Source: Pseudomonas californiensis (lineage in GTDB: Bacteria > Pseudomonadota > Gammaproteobacteria > Pseudomonadales > Pseudomonadaceae). From it: a stretch of 64,000 nt of DNA. The notes under the pieces are model-generated. The model was not told where the DNA came from and searched no databases. It saw nothing but the letters and a program-made list of their open reading frames with translations. Shown here piece by piece: positions 20,478 through 30,049 of the stretch. The stretch is taken from the NCBI RefSeq assembly GCF_021147775.1, contig NZ_JAGTPK010000029.1, positions 1-64,000 of the forward strand. Direction: 5' to 3'. A program made the translations under genes and the position numbers. Each line of letters starts with the position of its first letter. Position 1 is the stretch's first letter.

Positions 20478-20936
20478 GTGTCGAGCAAGCTAGAACAGTT
20501 GCAGGCCTTGTTGGTCCCGGTGGTCGAGGCTCTTGGCTATCAATGCTGGGGAATCGAGTTTATTTCCCAGGGCCGACATTCACTGCTGCGCATTTATATC
20601 GACAAGGAAGGTGGTGTTCTGGTGGAGGACTGCGAAATCGTCAGTCGCCAGATCAGCGGCGTATTGGATGTAGAAGATCCGATCAGCGCTGAATACACCC
20701 TTGAAGTGTCCTCTCCCGGCATGGACCGCCCGCTGTTCACTCTTGAACAGTTTGCTTTGCACGCTGGAGAACAAGTGAAAATAAAGCTGCGCTCGCCCTT
20801 CGATGGCCGACGCAACTTTCAAGGTCTTCTCCGCGGGGTGGAGGATCAGGATGTCGTGGTGCACGTTGAAGACCACGAATACCTGTTGCCGATCGACTTG
20901 ATCGACAAGGCCAACATTATTCCCACGTTTGACTGA
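20478..20936 (+). CDS. rimP: Ribosome maturation factor RimP
   Basis: RimP assists 30S subunit maturation. The 152-residue product starts at GTG 20478 (MSSKLEQLQALL), supported by GAGGGGG seven bases upstream and the Pseudomonas family start; the ATG six codons earlier overlaps that site and is less likely. The N-terminal alpha/beta domain contains ISQGRHSLLRIYID, and the C-terminal SH3-like domain begins around residue 85 after EVSSPGMDRPL. It is the first gene of rimP-nusA-infB. Confidence 0.94.
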   Translation: MSSKLEQLQALLVPVVEALGYQCWGIEFISQGRHSLLRIYIDKEGGVLVEDCEIVSRQISGVLDVEDPISAEYTLEVSSPGMDRPLFTLEQFALHAGEQVKIKLRSPFDGRRNFQGLLRGVEDQDVVVHVEDHEYLLPIDLIDKANIIPTFD

Positions 20937-20995
20937 GACGTGCCAGATACTGCGGATCCCGCGGATCCAATGGCTTGCGAAAGGCGAGGCGTACG

Positions 20996-22477
20996 ATGAG
21001 CAAAGAAGTACTGCTGGTTGTTGAGTCGGTGTCCAATGAAAAGGGCGTTCCGGCAGGAGTGATTTTTGAAGCACTGGAGCTGGCCCTGGCCACTGCTACC
21101 AAAAAGCGCTTTGAAGATGAAGTTGAACTGCGTGTGGAAATCAACCGTCAGACGGGTAACTACGAGACTTTCCGTCGCTGGACAGTGGTCGAAGACGAAG
21201 ATCTGGACGATCCAGCTTACGAGTTGGCAGTTGATCAGGCCCAGGCCAAGAAGCCGGGCGCGGTTGCTGGCGATTTGATCGAAGAAAAAATCGATTCCAT
21301 CGAGTTTGGCCGCATCGCTGCACAAACCGCCAAGCAAGTCATTGTGCAAAAGGTTCGCGAGGCTGAGCGTGCTCAGGTCGTTGATGCCTACCGTGAACGT
21401 CTCGGCGAAATTATTTCTGGTACTGTTAAAAAGGTTACACGTGACAATGTCATCGTTGACCTTGGTAACAATGCCGAAGCTTTGCTTGCGCGTGAAGACA
21501 TCATTTCCCGGGAGACTTTCCGGGTCGGTGTTCGCGTTCGTGCATTGCTCAAGGAAATTCGCACCGAAAACCGTGGTCCTCAGTTGATCCTGTCGCGTAC
21601 TGCGCCAGAGATGCTGATCGAGCTTTTCCGTATTGAAGTACCGGAAATTGCCGAGGGTCTGATTGAGGTGATGGCTGCCTCTCGTGACCCGGGTTCGCGT
21701 GCAAAAATCGCTGTTCGCTCCAAGGACAAACGAATCGACCCGCAAGGCGCCTGTATCGGCATGCGTGGTTCGCGAGTTCAGGCTGTTTCCGGCGAGCTGG
21801 GTGGCGAGCGTGTGGATATCGTGCTTTGGGACGATAACCCGGCACAGTTCGTGATCAACGCAATGTCTCCTGCTGAAGTAGCGGCAATCATCGTAGATGA
21901 AGATGCGCATGCAATGGACATCGCTGTTGGCGCGGACAACCTGGCCCAGGCTATTGGCCGTGGTGGTCAGAACGTTCGTCTGGCGAGCCAGTTGACTGGC
22001 TGGACCTTGAACGTAATGACCGAATCGGACATCCAGGCCAAGCAGCAAGCTGAAACCGGTGACATCCTGCGCAACTTCATCGAAGAGCTCGAAGTCGATG
22101 AAGAGCTGGCTCAGGTGCTGGTTGATGAAGGCTTCACGAGCCTGGAAGAGATTGCCTACGTACCGTTGGAAGAAATGCTCAACATCGACGGCTTTGACGA
22201 AGACATCGTCAACGAGCTTCGCGCTCGTGCCAAGGATCGTTTGTTGACTAAAGCCATCGCTACTGAGGAAAAGCTGGCAGACGCCCATCCGGCCGAAGAC
22301 CTGCTCTCGCTTGAGGGTATGGACAAGGATTTGGCGATGGAACTGGCGGTGCGCGGCGTAGTTACCCGCGAAGACCTGGCCGAGCAGTCTATAGATGACC
22401 TGCTCGACATCGACGGCATTGACGATGATCGTGCCGGCAAGTTGATCATGGCCGCCCGAGCCCATTGGTTCGAGTAA
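20996..22477 (+). CDS. nusA: Transcription termination/antitermination protein NusA
   Basis: NusA binds RNA polymerase and RNA to control pausing, termination and antitermination. The 493-residue protein starts MSKEVLLVVESVSNEKG at ATG 20996. Domains in order are the polymerase-binding N-terminal domain (1-130), S1 (about 135-200), two KH domains (about 200-345, with IGRGGQNVRLASQLTGW) and two acidic helix-hairpin repeats (about 365-490). The duplicated acidic tail is typical of gamma-proteobacteria. Confidence 0.97.
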   Translation: MSKEVLLVVESVSNEKGVPAGVIFEALELALATATKKRFEDEVELRVEINRQTGNYETFRRWTVVEDEDLDDPAYELAVDQAQAKKPGAVAGDLIEEKIDSIEFGRIAAQTAKQVIVQKVREAERAQVVDAYRERLGEIISGTVKKVTRDNVIVDLGNNAEALLAREDIISRETFRVGVRVRALLKEIRTENRGPQLILSRTAPEMLIELFRIEVPEIAEGLIEVMAASRDPGSRAKIAVRSKDKRIDPQGACIGMRGSRVQAVSGELGGERVDIVLWDDNPAQFVINAMSPAEVAAIIVDEDAHAMDIAVGADNLAQAIGRGGQNVRLASQLTGWTLNVMTESDIQAKQQAETGDILRNFIEELEVDEELAQVLVDEGFTSLEEIAYVPLEEMLNIDGFDEDIVNELRARAKDRLLTKAIATEEKLADAHPAEDLLSLEGMDKDLAMELAVRGVVTREDLAEQSIDDLLDIDGIDDDRAGKLIMAARAHWFE

Positions 22478-22504
22478 GTAGGCGCGGCCTGAGGAGAGAA
22501 GTGC

Positions 22505-25036
22505 ATGACGCAAGTCACGGTGAAAGAACTGGCCAAAGTGGTCGACACACCGGTAGAGCGCCTGTTACAGCAGATGCGTGAGGCAGGTCTGCCGCACACC
22601 GCCGCCGAGCAAGTTGTGACCGATAACGAAAAACAGGCTTTGTTGACGCATTTGAAAAGCGGTCACAAGGCCAAGGTGGAAGAGCCTCGCAAGATTACCT
22701 TGCAGCGCAAGACCACCAGCACCCTGCGCGTTGCTGGCAGCAAGAGCATCAGCGTTGAAGTGCGTAAAAAGAAAGTCTTTGTGCAGCGTAGCCCGGAAGA
22801 AATCGAAGCCGAGCGCAAGCGCGAGATGGACGAACGCCGTGCGGTAGAAAATGCCGCTCGTCAGAAGGCTGAAGAAGAATCCAAGCGTCGCGCTGAAGAA
22901 GATGCGCGTCGTCAGCCTGCTGCCGGCCAGACCGAGCAAGCCGCATCCGCTCCTGCCGAGGCAGTTGCTTCCGAACCTGTGCGTGAAGCACCGGCCGCTG
23001 CTGCTCCGGCACCTGCCAACGCAGCACCTGCTGCTGATGCCCGCAAGCGTGATGAGCAGCGTCGCCCGGACAAACCGCGCGCCGATGATCGTAATGCACG
23101 TGGTGGTGACGGTGAGCGCAAGAATGCTCCGCATCGTGCGTCTGTCAAAGAGAAAGCTCCGGCTCCACGCGTTGCTCCTCGTACGACTGACGAAGAAAGC
23201 GATAGCTTCCGTCGCGGTGGTCGTGGCAAGTCCAAGCTGAAGAAGCGCAACGCGCACGGTTTCCAGAGCCCTACCGGTCCTGTGATTCGTGATGTTGCCA
23301 TCGGCGAGACCATTACTGTCGGCGAGTTGTCGGCACAGATGTCGGTCAAGGCTGCTGAAGTCATCAAGTTCATGTTCAAGATGGGCACTCCGGTGACCAT
23401 CAACCAGGTTCTGGATCAGGAAACTGCCCAGTTGATCGCCGAAGAGCTGGGCCACAAGGTCACGCTGGTCAGCGACAACGCACTGGAAGACTCCCTGGCT
23501 GAATCGTTGAAGTTTGAAGGCGAGACATTCTCCCGTGCTCCGGTTGTGACCGTAATGGGCCACGTTGACCACGGTAAGACTTCGCTTCTCGACTACATCC
23601 GTCGTGCCAAGGTTGCTGCTGGCGAAGCCGGCGGTATCACCCAGCACATCGGTGCTTATCACGTTGAAACCGAACGTGGCATGGTGACCTTCCTCGACAC
23701 CCCTGGTCACGCCGCGTTTACCGCCATGCGTGCTCGTGGTGCCAAGGCGACCGACATCGTGATTCTGGTTGTTGCTGCCGACGACGGCGTGATGCCGCAA
23801 ACCATCGAAGCTGTTCAGCATGCTGTTGCAGCTGGCGTTCCGCTGGTAGTTGCAGTGAACAAGATCGACAAGCCAGGTGCTGATCTCGATCGCATCCGCA
23901 GCGAGTTGTCAGTCCATGGCGTGACGTCCGAAGAGTGGGGCGGTGATACGCCGTTCGTTTCGGTATCCGCGAAAATGGGTACTGGCGTAGACGAGCTGCT
24001 GGAAGCTGTTCTGCTGCAGGCCGAGGTTCTGGAACTCAAGGCCACTCCTTCGGCTCCGGGCCGTGGTGTGGTTGTCGAGTCCCGTCTGGACAAGGGCCGT
24101 GGCCCGGTTGCAACTGTTCTGGTTCAGGACGGTACGCTGCGTCAGGGCGACATGGTTCTGGTTGGATCTAACTTCGGTCGTATCCGCGCCATGCTCGACG
24201 AGAACGGCAAGCCGGTCAAAGAGGCAGGTCCTTCGATTCCGGTCGAAATCCTGGGTCTTGATGGCACGCCGGACGCTGGCGACGAGATGTCTGTACTGGC
24301 TGACGAGAAGAAAGCCCGTGAAGTCGCTCTGTTCCGCCAAGGCAAGTTCCGCGAAGTCAAACTCGCTCGTGCTCATGCCGGCAAGCTGGAAAACATCTTC
24401 GAGAACATGGGTCAGGAAGAGAAGAAGACGCTTAACATCGTCCTCAAATCCGACGTCCGTGGCTCGCTGGAAGCATTGCAGGGCGCCTTGGGCGGCCTGG
24501 GTAACGATGAAGTGCAAGTGCGCGTAGTCGGTGGCGGTGTCGGTGGTATCACCGAGAGCGACGCCAACCTGGCACTGGCCTCCAACGCTGTACTGTTCGG
24601 CTTCAACGTTCGTGCCGATGCCGGCGCGCGCAAGATCGTCGAGCAGGAAGGTCTGGACATGCGTTATTACAACGTGATCTACGACATCATCGAAGACGTC
24701 AAGAAAGCCCTTACCGGTATGCTTGGCAGCGACGTTCGGGAAAATATCCTGGGTATCGCTGAAGTCCGCGATGTGTTCCGTTCGCCGAAGTTCGGCGCGA
24801 TCGCGGGCTGTATGGTGCTGGAAGGCGTTGTACACCGTAACCGTCCGATCCGTGTTCTGCGTGAAGACATCGTTATCTTTGAAGGCGAGCTGGAATCCCT
24901 GCGCCGCTTCAAGGACGACGCTGCCGAAGTGCGTGCTGGCATCGAGTGCGGTATCGGCGTCAAGAGCTACAACGACGTCAAGGTCGGTGACAAGATCGAA
25001 GTCTTCGAGAAGGTCCAAGTGGCTCGCAGCCTCTAA
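22505..25036 (+). CDS. infB: Translation initiation factor IF-2
   Basis: IF-2 is the GTPase that places initiator tRNA on the 30S subunit and promotes subunit joining. The 843-residue protein has an N-terminal IF2 domain, a charged and Ala/Pro-rich linker (about residues 85-235), then the G domain with GHVDHGKTSLLD, DTPGHAAF and NKIDKPGAD, followed by domains II, III and IV, the last binding fMet-tRNA. The initiator tRNA it uses is encoded 2.1 kb upstream. The linker's skewed composition opens several spurious frames on the other strand. Confidence 0.98.
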   Translation: MTQVTVKELAKVVDTPVERLLQQMREAGLPHTAAEQVVTDNEKQALLTHLKSGHKAKVEEPRKITLQRKTTSTLRVAGSKSISVEVRKKKVFVQRSPEEIEAERKREMDERRAVENAARQKAEEESKRRAEEDARRQPAAGQTEQAASAPAEAVASEPVREAPAAAAPAPANAAPAADARKRDEQRRPDKPRADDRNARGGDGERKNAPHRASVKEKAPAPRVAPRTTDEESDSFRRGGRGKSKLKKRNAHGFQSPTGPVIRDVAIGETITVGELSAQMSVKAAEVIKFMFKMGTPVTINQVLDQETAQLIAEELGHKVTLVSDNALEDSLAESLKFEGETFSRAPVVTVMGHVDHGKTSLLDYIRRAKVAAGEAGGITQHIGAYHVETERGMVTFLDTPGHAAFTAMRARGAKATDIVILVVAADDGVMPQTIEAVQHAVAAGVPLVVAVNKIDKPGADLDRIRSELSVHGVTSEEWGGDTPFVSVSAKMGTGVDELLEAVLLQAEVLELKATPSAPGRGVVVESRLDKGRGPVATVLVQDGTLRQGDMVLVGSNFGRIRAMLDENGKPVKEAGPSIPVEILGLDGTPDAGDEMSVLADEKKAREVALFRQGKFREVKLARAHAGKLENIFENMGQEEKKTLNIVLKSDVRGSLEALQGALGGLGNDEVQVRVVGGGVGGITESDANLALASNAVLFGFNVRADAGARKIVEQEGLDMRYYNVIYDIIEDVKKALTGMLGSDVRENILGIAEVRDVFRSPKFGAIAGCMVLEGVVHRNRPIRVLREDIVIFEGELESLRRFKDDAAEVRAGIECGIGVKSYNDVKVGDKIEVFEKVQVARSL

Positions 25037-25109
25037 ATCGCGAGCCTCAGGAGTCATGTCGGGAATGTCGCATGAAAATGCCATGTTTCCAGCATGGGCT
25101 CTAAACGCA

Positions 25110-25143
25110 ACGCCCGGTCCGACATTTGTCGGGCCGGGCGTTT
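25110..25143 (+). terminator. Hairpin between infB and rbfA
   Basis: ACGCCCGG and CCGGGCGT flank TCCGACA/GTCGGG pairing around a TTT loop, and TTT follows. The stem is long but the U-tract is short, so it probably reduces rather than abolishes read-through into rbfA-truB. Confidence 0.65.
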
Positions 25144-25195
25144 GCCGCTTTCAGACTGTCAGGGTTTGGTCCCGGATCAGTAACAGGTAACAAGC

Positions 25196-25612
25196 ATGGC
25201 AAAAGAATATAGCCGTACCCAACGCATTGGCGATCAGATGCAGCGCGAGCTGGCTCAACTGATCCGTCGCGAAATCAAGGACCCACGCGTGGGTCTGGTC
25301 ACTATCACCGCCGTAGACGTCAGCCGTGATGTCGGTCATGCAAAGATCTTCATGACGGTCATGGGCCAGGACAGCGCAGAAGAAATCGCGCAAAGCATCA
25401 AGGTGCTGAACTCGGCTGCAGGCTTCCTGCGCATGCAGTTGGCGCGTGAGATGAAATTGCGCAGCGTGCCTCAGTTGCACTTCCACTACGACGAAAGCGT
25501 CGTTCGTGGTGCCCATCTCTCGGCCTTGATCGAGCGTGCTGTTGCCGAAGACGGGCAGCATCAGGAAGGTCAGGCATCGCAAGGCGTCAAGCCTGACAGT
25601 ACCGAGGAGTAA
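25196..25612 (+). CDS. rbfA: Ribosome-binding factor A
   Basis: RbfA is a single KH-domain factor needed for 16S rRNA 5' maturation and cold adaptation. The 138-residue protein has the family start (MAKEYSRTQRIGDQMQRELAQLI) and the KH core with GLVTITAVDVSRD and AAGFLRMQLAREMKLRSVPQL. The last 20 residues form a variable, charged tail. It is coupled to truB, whose start lies 3 bases beyond its stop. Confidence 0.96.
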   Translation: MAKEYSRTQRIGDQMQRELAQLIRREIKDPRVGLVTITAVDVSRDVGHAKIFMTVMGQDSAEEIAQSIKVLNSAAGFLRMQLAREMKLRSVPQLHFHYDESVVRGAHLSALIERAVAEDGQHQEGQASQGVKPDSTEE

Positions 25613-25615
25613 AGG

Positions 25616-26533
25616 GTGGCTCAGGTCAAGCGTATACGCCGCGATGTCAGCGGGATCATCCTGCTCGACAAGCCACTGGGTTTCACTTCCAACGCGGCCC
25701 TGCAAAAGGTCCGTTGGTTGCTCAATGCAGAGAAGGCCGGGCATACCGGCAGCCTGGATCCACTCGCAACGGGTGTGCTGCCGTTGTGCTTTGGTGAGGC
25801 CACCAAGTTTTCGCAATACTTGCTCGATTCCGACAAGTCCTACGAAACCCTGGCGCAACTGGGCAAGACCACCACCACAGCCGACTCCGAGGGCGAAGTT
25901 TTACTGACGCGTCCGGTGACCGTTGGTCGCGACGATATCGAAGCCGTTTTGCCTGCTTTTCGCGGGCAAATCAGTCAGATACCTCCGATGTACTCGGCTC
26001 TTAAGCGTGATGGTCAACCCCTTTATAAACTGGCGCGTGCAGGTGAAGTAGTGGAGCGCGAGCCTCGTTCTGTTACTATTGCGCGCTTGGAATTACTGGC
26101 CTGCGAAGGCGAGACTGCACGTCTGTCAGTCGATTGCAGCAAAGGCACCTACATCAGGACACTGGTCGAAGACATCGGTGAAAAGCTGGGGTGCGGTGCT
26201 TATGTCGCAGAGTTGCGTCGCACGCAGGCAGGCCCTTTCAGTCTGGCCCAGACGGTCACGCTGGAAGAGCTCGAGCAAGTGCATGCCGACGGTGGCAATG
26301 AAGCAGTTGATCGCTTCCTGATGCCATCTGACAGCGGATTGCTTGATTGGCCGTTGCTGAAGTTTTCGGAACACAGCTCGTTCTACTGGCTGCATGGTCA
26401 GCCGGTTCGAGCACCGGACGCGCCGAAGTTCGGCATGGTTCGGGTACAGGATCACGAAGGTCGCTTCATCGGTATTGGTGAAGTCAGCGAAGACGGGCGC
26501 ATTGCGCCGCGTCGTTTGATTCGGTCAGAGTGA
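25616..26533 (+). CDS. truB: tRNA pseudouridine(55) synthase TruB
   Basis: TruB makes pseudouridine 55 in the T loop of most tRNAs. The 305-residue protein starts at GTG 25616 (MAQVKRIRRDVSGIILLDKP). The catalytic Asp lies in HTGSLDPLATGVLPL near residue 48. The conserved YSALKRDGQPLYKLAR and SKGTYIRTLVEDIG motifs follow, and a PUA-like C-terminal domain completes it. It is expected to be co-transcribed with rbfA. Confidence 0.97.
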   Translation: MAQVKRIRRDVSGIILLDKPLGFTSNAALQKVRWLLNAEKAGHTGSLDPLATGVLPLCFGEATKFSQYLLDSDKSYETLAQLGKTTTTADSEGEVLLTRPVTVGRDDIEAVLPAFRGQISQIPPMYSALKRDGQPLYKLARAGEVVEREPRSVTIARLELLACEGETARLSVDCSKGTYIRTLVEDIGEKLGCGAYVAELRRTQAGPFSLAQTVTLEELEQVHADGGNEAVDRFLMPSDSGLLDWPLLKFSEHSSFYWLHGQPVRAPDAPKFGMVRVQDHEGRFIGIGEVSEDGRIAPRRLIRSE

Positions 26534-26544
26534 CCGAAACCAGT

Positions 26545-26570
26545 TCATCGGCAGGCCAGCCTGTCGATGA
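26545..26570 (+). other. Hairpin in the truB-rpsO spacer
   Basis: TCATCGGCAGGC pairs with GCCTGTCGATGA (one G-T pair) around a two-base loop, 11 bases after truB. No T-run follows. It lies in the leader of rpsO, where S15 autoregulatory structures occur in other bacteria; whether it has that role here is unknown. Confidence 0.55.
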
Positions 26571-26692
26571 GGTGGAGCGAGGATGGCTGTCAACAGGCAC
26601 GGTCACGCCTCATTTTTTAATACGAGGATTTGTCCTCGGCCTGTTGGAAACGTTTCTCCGGAAGCGCTTCCTTGAATATAAGGATTGCCCAC

Positions 26693-26962
26693 ATGGCACT
26701 CAGCGTTGAAGAAAAAGCTCAGATCGTAACCGACTACCAGCAAGCTGTTGGTGATACTGGTTCGCCAGAAGTGCAAGTTGCACTGCTGACCGCCAACATC
26801 AACAAACTGCAAGGCCACTTCAAGGCCAACGGTAAGGACCACCACTCGCGTCGTGGTCTGATCCGTATGGTAAACCAGCGTCGCAAGCTGCTGGATTACC
26901 TGAAAGGTAAGGACGTTAGCCGTTACAGCGCCCTGATCGGTCGCCTGGGTCTGCGTCGCTAA
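26693..26962 (+). CDS. rpsO: 30S ribosomal protein S15
   Basis: S15 binds the central domain of 16S rRNA early in 30S assembly. The 89-residue protein starts MALSVEEKAQIVTDYQ at ATG 26693, and contains the hallmark DTGSPEVQVALL and DHHSRRGL motifs. An in-frame start 63 bases upstream is not conserved. It precedes pnp, as in most proteobacteria. Confidence 0.98.
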   Translation: MALSVEEKAQIVTDYQQAVGDTGSPEVQVALLTANINKLQGHFKANGKDHHSRRGLIRMVNQRRKLLDYLKGKDVSRYSALIGRLGLRR

Positions 26963-26994
26963 TAACGACGTTGCTAGAGGTTGGTTGTCTGTCG

Positions 26995-27022
26995 CGAACC
27001 ACCGGGCTTGCCCGGTGGTTCG
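26995..27022 (+). other. Perfect 12-bp hairpin between rpsO and pnp (possible RNase III site)
   Basis: CGAACCACCGGG (26995-27006) pairs perfectly with CCCGGTGGTTCG (27011-27022) around loop CTTG. No T-run follows. In E. coli a stem in the same position of the pnp leader is cut by RNase III and starts PNPase autoregulation; the analogous role here is inferred from position only. Confidence 0.7.
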
Positions 27023-27137
27023 GGCAGGCTCCCAGCCTCAAGTTTTATCTGGACTGTGGAAGGGGCCGATTCCCCTCTCTGCCCAAGAATTCGCAAGAAA
27101 CCAGTTCCCCAAGAGCCACAAAGAAAGGTAGGAAACC

Positions 27138-29243
27138 GTGAACCCGGTAATCAAGAAATTTCAGTTCGGTCAATCGACCGTAACCCTCGAGACTGGCCGT
27201 ATCGCCCGTCAAGCTTCCGGCGCAGTATTGGTCACCGTTGACGACGATGTCAGCGTGTTAGTGACTGTGGTCGGCGCCAAGCAAGCTGACGCTGGCAAGG
27301 GCTTCTTCCCTCTGTCCGTGCACTACCAGGAAAAAACCTACGCTGCCGGCAAGATTCCTGGCGGTTTCTTCAAGCGTGAAGGCCGTCCTTCCGAGAAAGA
27401 AACCCTGACCTCGCGTCTGATCGACCGTCCGATCCGTCCGCTGTTTCCGGAAGGCTTCATGAACGAAGTGCAGGTTGTCTGCACCGTCCTTTCGACCAGC
27501 AAGAAAACCGATCCGGACGTCGCTGCGATGATCGGTACTTCGGCTGCTCTGGCAATCTCCGGTATTCCGTTCGACGGTCCGGTTGGCGCTGCGCGCGTTG
27601 CTTTCCACGAAAGCACCGGCTACCTGCTGAACCCGACCTACGAGCAGTTGCAGGCTTCGAGCCTGGACATGGTTGTAGCCGGTACTTCCGAAGCCGTTCT
27701 GATGGTTGAATCTGAAGCCAAAGAGCTGACCGAAGACCAGATGCTGGGCGCGGTCCTGTTTGCTCATGACGAATTCCAGGTTGTGATCAACGCCATCAAA
27801 GAGCTGGCAGCCGAAGCCGCCAAGCCTACGTGGGCCTGGCAGCCGAAGCCTGAAGCCACCGAACTGCTGGGCGCTATCCGCTCGGAATTCGGCGACGCTA
27901 TTTCCCAGGCATACACCATCACCATCAAGGCCGACCGCTACGCGCGTCTGGGCGAGTTGCGTGATCAGACCGTTGCCAAGCTTGCTGTCGAAGAAGGCAG
28001 CCCGTCTGCCAGCGAAGTCAAAGCTGCTTTCGGTGAAATCGAATACCGCACCGTTCGCGAAAACATCGTTAACGGCAAGCCGCGTATCGATGGCCGCGAC
28101 ACCCGCACTGTTCGTCCTCTGAACATCGAAGTCGGTGTTCTGCCAAAGACCCACGGTTCGGCATTGTTCACCCGTGGCGAAACTCAGGCGCTGGTCGTGG
28201 CCACTCTGGGTACTGCGCGTGACGCACAGCTGCTCGACACCCTTGAAGGCGAGAAGAAAGACCCCTTCATGCTGCACTACAACTTCCCTCCGTTCTCGGT
28301 GGGCGAGTGCGGTCGTATGGGTGGCGCTGGTCGTCGCGAAATCGGTCACGGTCGTCTGGCACGTCGCAGTGTTCAGGCCATGTTGCCGGGCGCTGACGTT
28401 TTCCCGTACACCATCCGTGTTGTGTCGGAAATCACCGAGTCCAATGGCTCCAGCTCCATGGCTTCGGTCTGCGGTGCTTCGCTGGCACTGATGGACGCGG
28501 GCGTTCCGATGAAGGCACCGGTTGCCGGTATCGCCATGGGTCTGGTCAAGGAAGGCGAGAAGTTCGCGATTCTGACCGACATCCTGGGTGACGAAGACCA
28601 CTTGGGCGACATGGACTTCAAAGTAGCCGGTACCTCCAAAGGTGTTACCGCGCTGCAGATGGACATCAAGATCAAAGGCATCACCGAAGAGATCATGGAG
28701 ATCGCTCTGGGCCAGGCCCTGGAAGCTCGCCTGAACATCCTCGGCCAGATGAACCAGATCATTGGTCAGTCGCGTACCGAACTGTCGGCCAACGCTCCGA
28801 CCATGATCGCGATGAAGATCGACACCGACAAGATCCGTGACGTTATCGGTAAAGGTGGCGCGACCATCCGTGCGATCTGCGAAGAGACCAAGGCTTCGAT
28901 CGACATCGAAGACGACGGCTCGATCAAGATCTTTGGCGAAACCAAGGAAGCGGCCGAGGCAGCACGCCAGCGCGTTCTGGGTATCACCGCTGAGGCCGAA
29001 ATCGGCAAGATCTACGTTGGCAAGGTTGAGCGCATCGTCGACTTCGGCGCATTCGTCAACATCCTGCCTGGCAAGGACGGTCTGGTTCACATCTCCATGT
29101 TGAGCGATGCTCGCGTAGAGAAAGTGACTGACATCCTTAAAGAAGGTCAGGAAGTTGAAGTACTGGTACTGGACGTGGACAACCGCGGCCGTATCAAGCT
29201 GTCGATCAAGGACGTTGCTGCTGCAAAAGCATCCGGCGTCTGA
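27138..29243 (+). CDS. pnp: Polyribonucleotide nucleotidyltransferase (PNPase)
   Basis: PNPase is the phosphorolytic 3'-5' exoribonuclease of the degradosome. The 701-residue protein begins at GTG 27138 (MNPVIKKFQFGQST) after GGTAGG. Two RNase PH domains (about 1-145 and 310-545) flank an all-helical linker; the second has GRREIGHGRLARR and the acidic catalytic stretch ILTDILGDEDHLGDMDFK. A KH domain (about 553-610, IGKGGATIR) and an S1 domain (about 620-690) bind RNA. Confidence 0.98.
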   Translation: MNPVIKKFQFGQSTVTLETGRIARQASGAVLVTVDDDVSVLVTVVGAKQADAGKGFFPLSVHYQEKTYAAGKIPGGFFKREGRPSEKETLTSRLIDRPIRPLFPEGFMNEVQVVCTVLSTSKKTDPDVAAMIGTSAALAISGIPFDGPVGAARVAFHESTGYLLNPTYEQLQASSLDMVVAGTSEAVLMVESEAKELTEDQMLGAVLFAHDEFQVVINAIKELAAEAAKPTWAWQPKPEATELLGAIRSEFGDAISQAYTITIKADRYARLGELRDQTVAKLAVEEGSPSASEVKAAFGEIEYRTVRENIVNGKPRIDGRDTRTVRPLNIEVGVLPKTHGSALFTRGETQALVVATLGTARDAQLLDTLEGEKKDPFMLHYNFPPFSVGECGRMGGAGRREIGHGRLARRSVQAMLPGADVFPYTIRVVSEITESNGSSSMASVCGASLALMDAGVPMKAPVAGIAMGLVKEGEKFAILTDILGDEDHLGDMDFKVAGTSKGVTALQMDIKIKGITEEIMEIALGQALEARLNILGQMNQIIGQSRTELSANAPTMIAMKIDTDKIRDVIGKGGATIRAICEETKASIDIEDDGSIKIFGETKEAAEAARQRVLGITAEAEIGKIYVGKVERIVDFGAFVNILPGKDGLVHISMLSDARVEKVTDILKEGQEVEVLVLDVDNRGRIKLSIKDVAAAKASGV

Positions 29244-29264
29244 TTGATCAGACCCGCGATGTAG

Positions 29265-29291
29265 AAAAGGGCCCCTCGGGGCCCTTTTTTT
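29265..29291 (+). terminator. Terminator after pnp
   Basis: AAAAGGGCCCC and GGGGCCCTTTT pair around a two-base loop, followed by more T. It is a textbook intrinsic terminator ending the rpsO-pnp transcript. Confidence 0.95.
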
Positions 29292-29534
29292 ATGTGGTTA
29301 ATTAACAGGTTATGAAAATACCGGCCATCAGGCCAGACAGGAACATGCATCTTGCAAGTGTTAATCAAGCGTAACGGGCAATCTGCACGATAACGGGAAA
29401 ATACTAAAATCATAAGCTATTGATTTGCTTGAGTATTATCAGGTTATGGTTGTTGGCACACGCCTTGCGATATACCTGATAACCCTGCCGCCACTCACCC
29501 TGGCGCAGATTTTGAGAAAAACAGGAGTTATCGT

Positions 29535-29888
29535 ATGAAGAAGTTCGCTATCGTTGCTGCCACCGCTACTGCCCTGACTCTGTCCCTGGCGGGTACCGCG
29601 TTCGCCCAGACCTCGGCTCAAGCCCCGATGGTCCTCGCAGCAAACACCACGACTCAAGAAGTCAAAGAAGATACTTCTGATACCTGGATCACCACCAAAG
29701 TCAAAGCTGACCTGCTGACCGAAAAAGGCATCCCAGGTTCGGACATCAAGGTTGAAACCAACAAAGGCGTGGTTTCCCTGTCTTCGATGGTAAAAGTGAC
29801 CGAAGCTCAGAAAAGCACTGCCGTTGCTATCACCAAGAAGATCAAAGGTGTTAAAGACGTATCGGCTGCCGGCTTGAAAGCTGAGTAA
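29535..29888 (+). CDS. Periplasmic BON-domain protein (OsmY-like)
   Basis: The 117-residue product has a signal peptide likely cleaved after AFA near residue 24. A single BON domain follows (about residues 45-115: ITTKVKADLLTEKGIPGSDIKVETNKGVVSL), closing with the typical GVKDVSAAGLK. BON domains bind membranes or phospholipids, and OsmY-type proteins are induced by osmotic or envelope stress. The gene stands alone between the pnp terminator and its own terminator. Upstream 29292-29534 is AT-rich and probably holds its promoter, but I could not define it. Confidence 0.85.
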   Translation: MKKFAIVAATATALTLSLAGTAFAQTSAQAPMVLAANTTTQEVKEDTSDTWITTKVKADLLTEKGIPGSDIKVETNKGVVSLSSMVKVTEAQKSTAVAITKKIKGVKDVSAAGLKAE

Positions 29889-29967
29889 GCAATAGAACGT
29901 TGCACATGGACACCCCAGTCATCTGATGATGGAAGGTTCATGCGAGGCCACAAGGATGTGGCCATTA

Positions 29968-29995
29968 CAGGCCCCGACTGAAGAGTCGGGGCCTG
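29968..29995. terminator. Terminator after the BON-domain gene
   Basis: Perfect 12-base-pair stem CAGGCCCCGACT / AGTCGGGGCCTG with loop GAAG, followed by TTCTATT. A second small hairpin (GGCCACA/TGTGGCC, 29946-29963) lies just upstream, so two stems are stacked between the convergent genes. Confidence 0.85.
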
Positions 29996-30049
29996 TTCTA
30001 TTGTGGGCGGGAAATAATCATTGGAAGATTCAGAAGGTCGCGCTATAGG

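Noticed and set aside
27258..29090. A 610-codon minus-strand frame opposite pnp
   Set aside because: It lies wholly inside pnp on the other strand, with typical antisense composition and no start signals.
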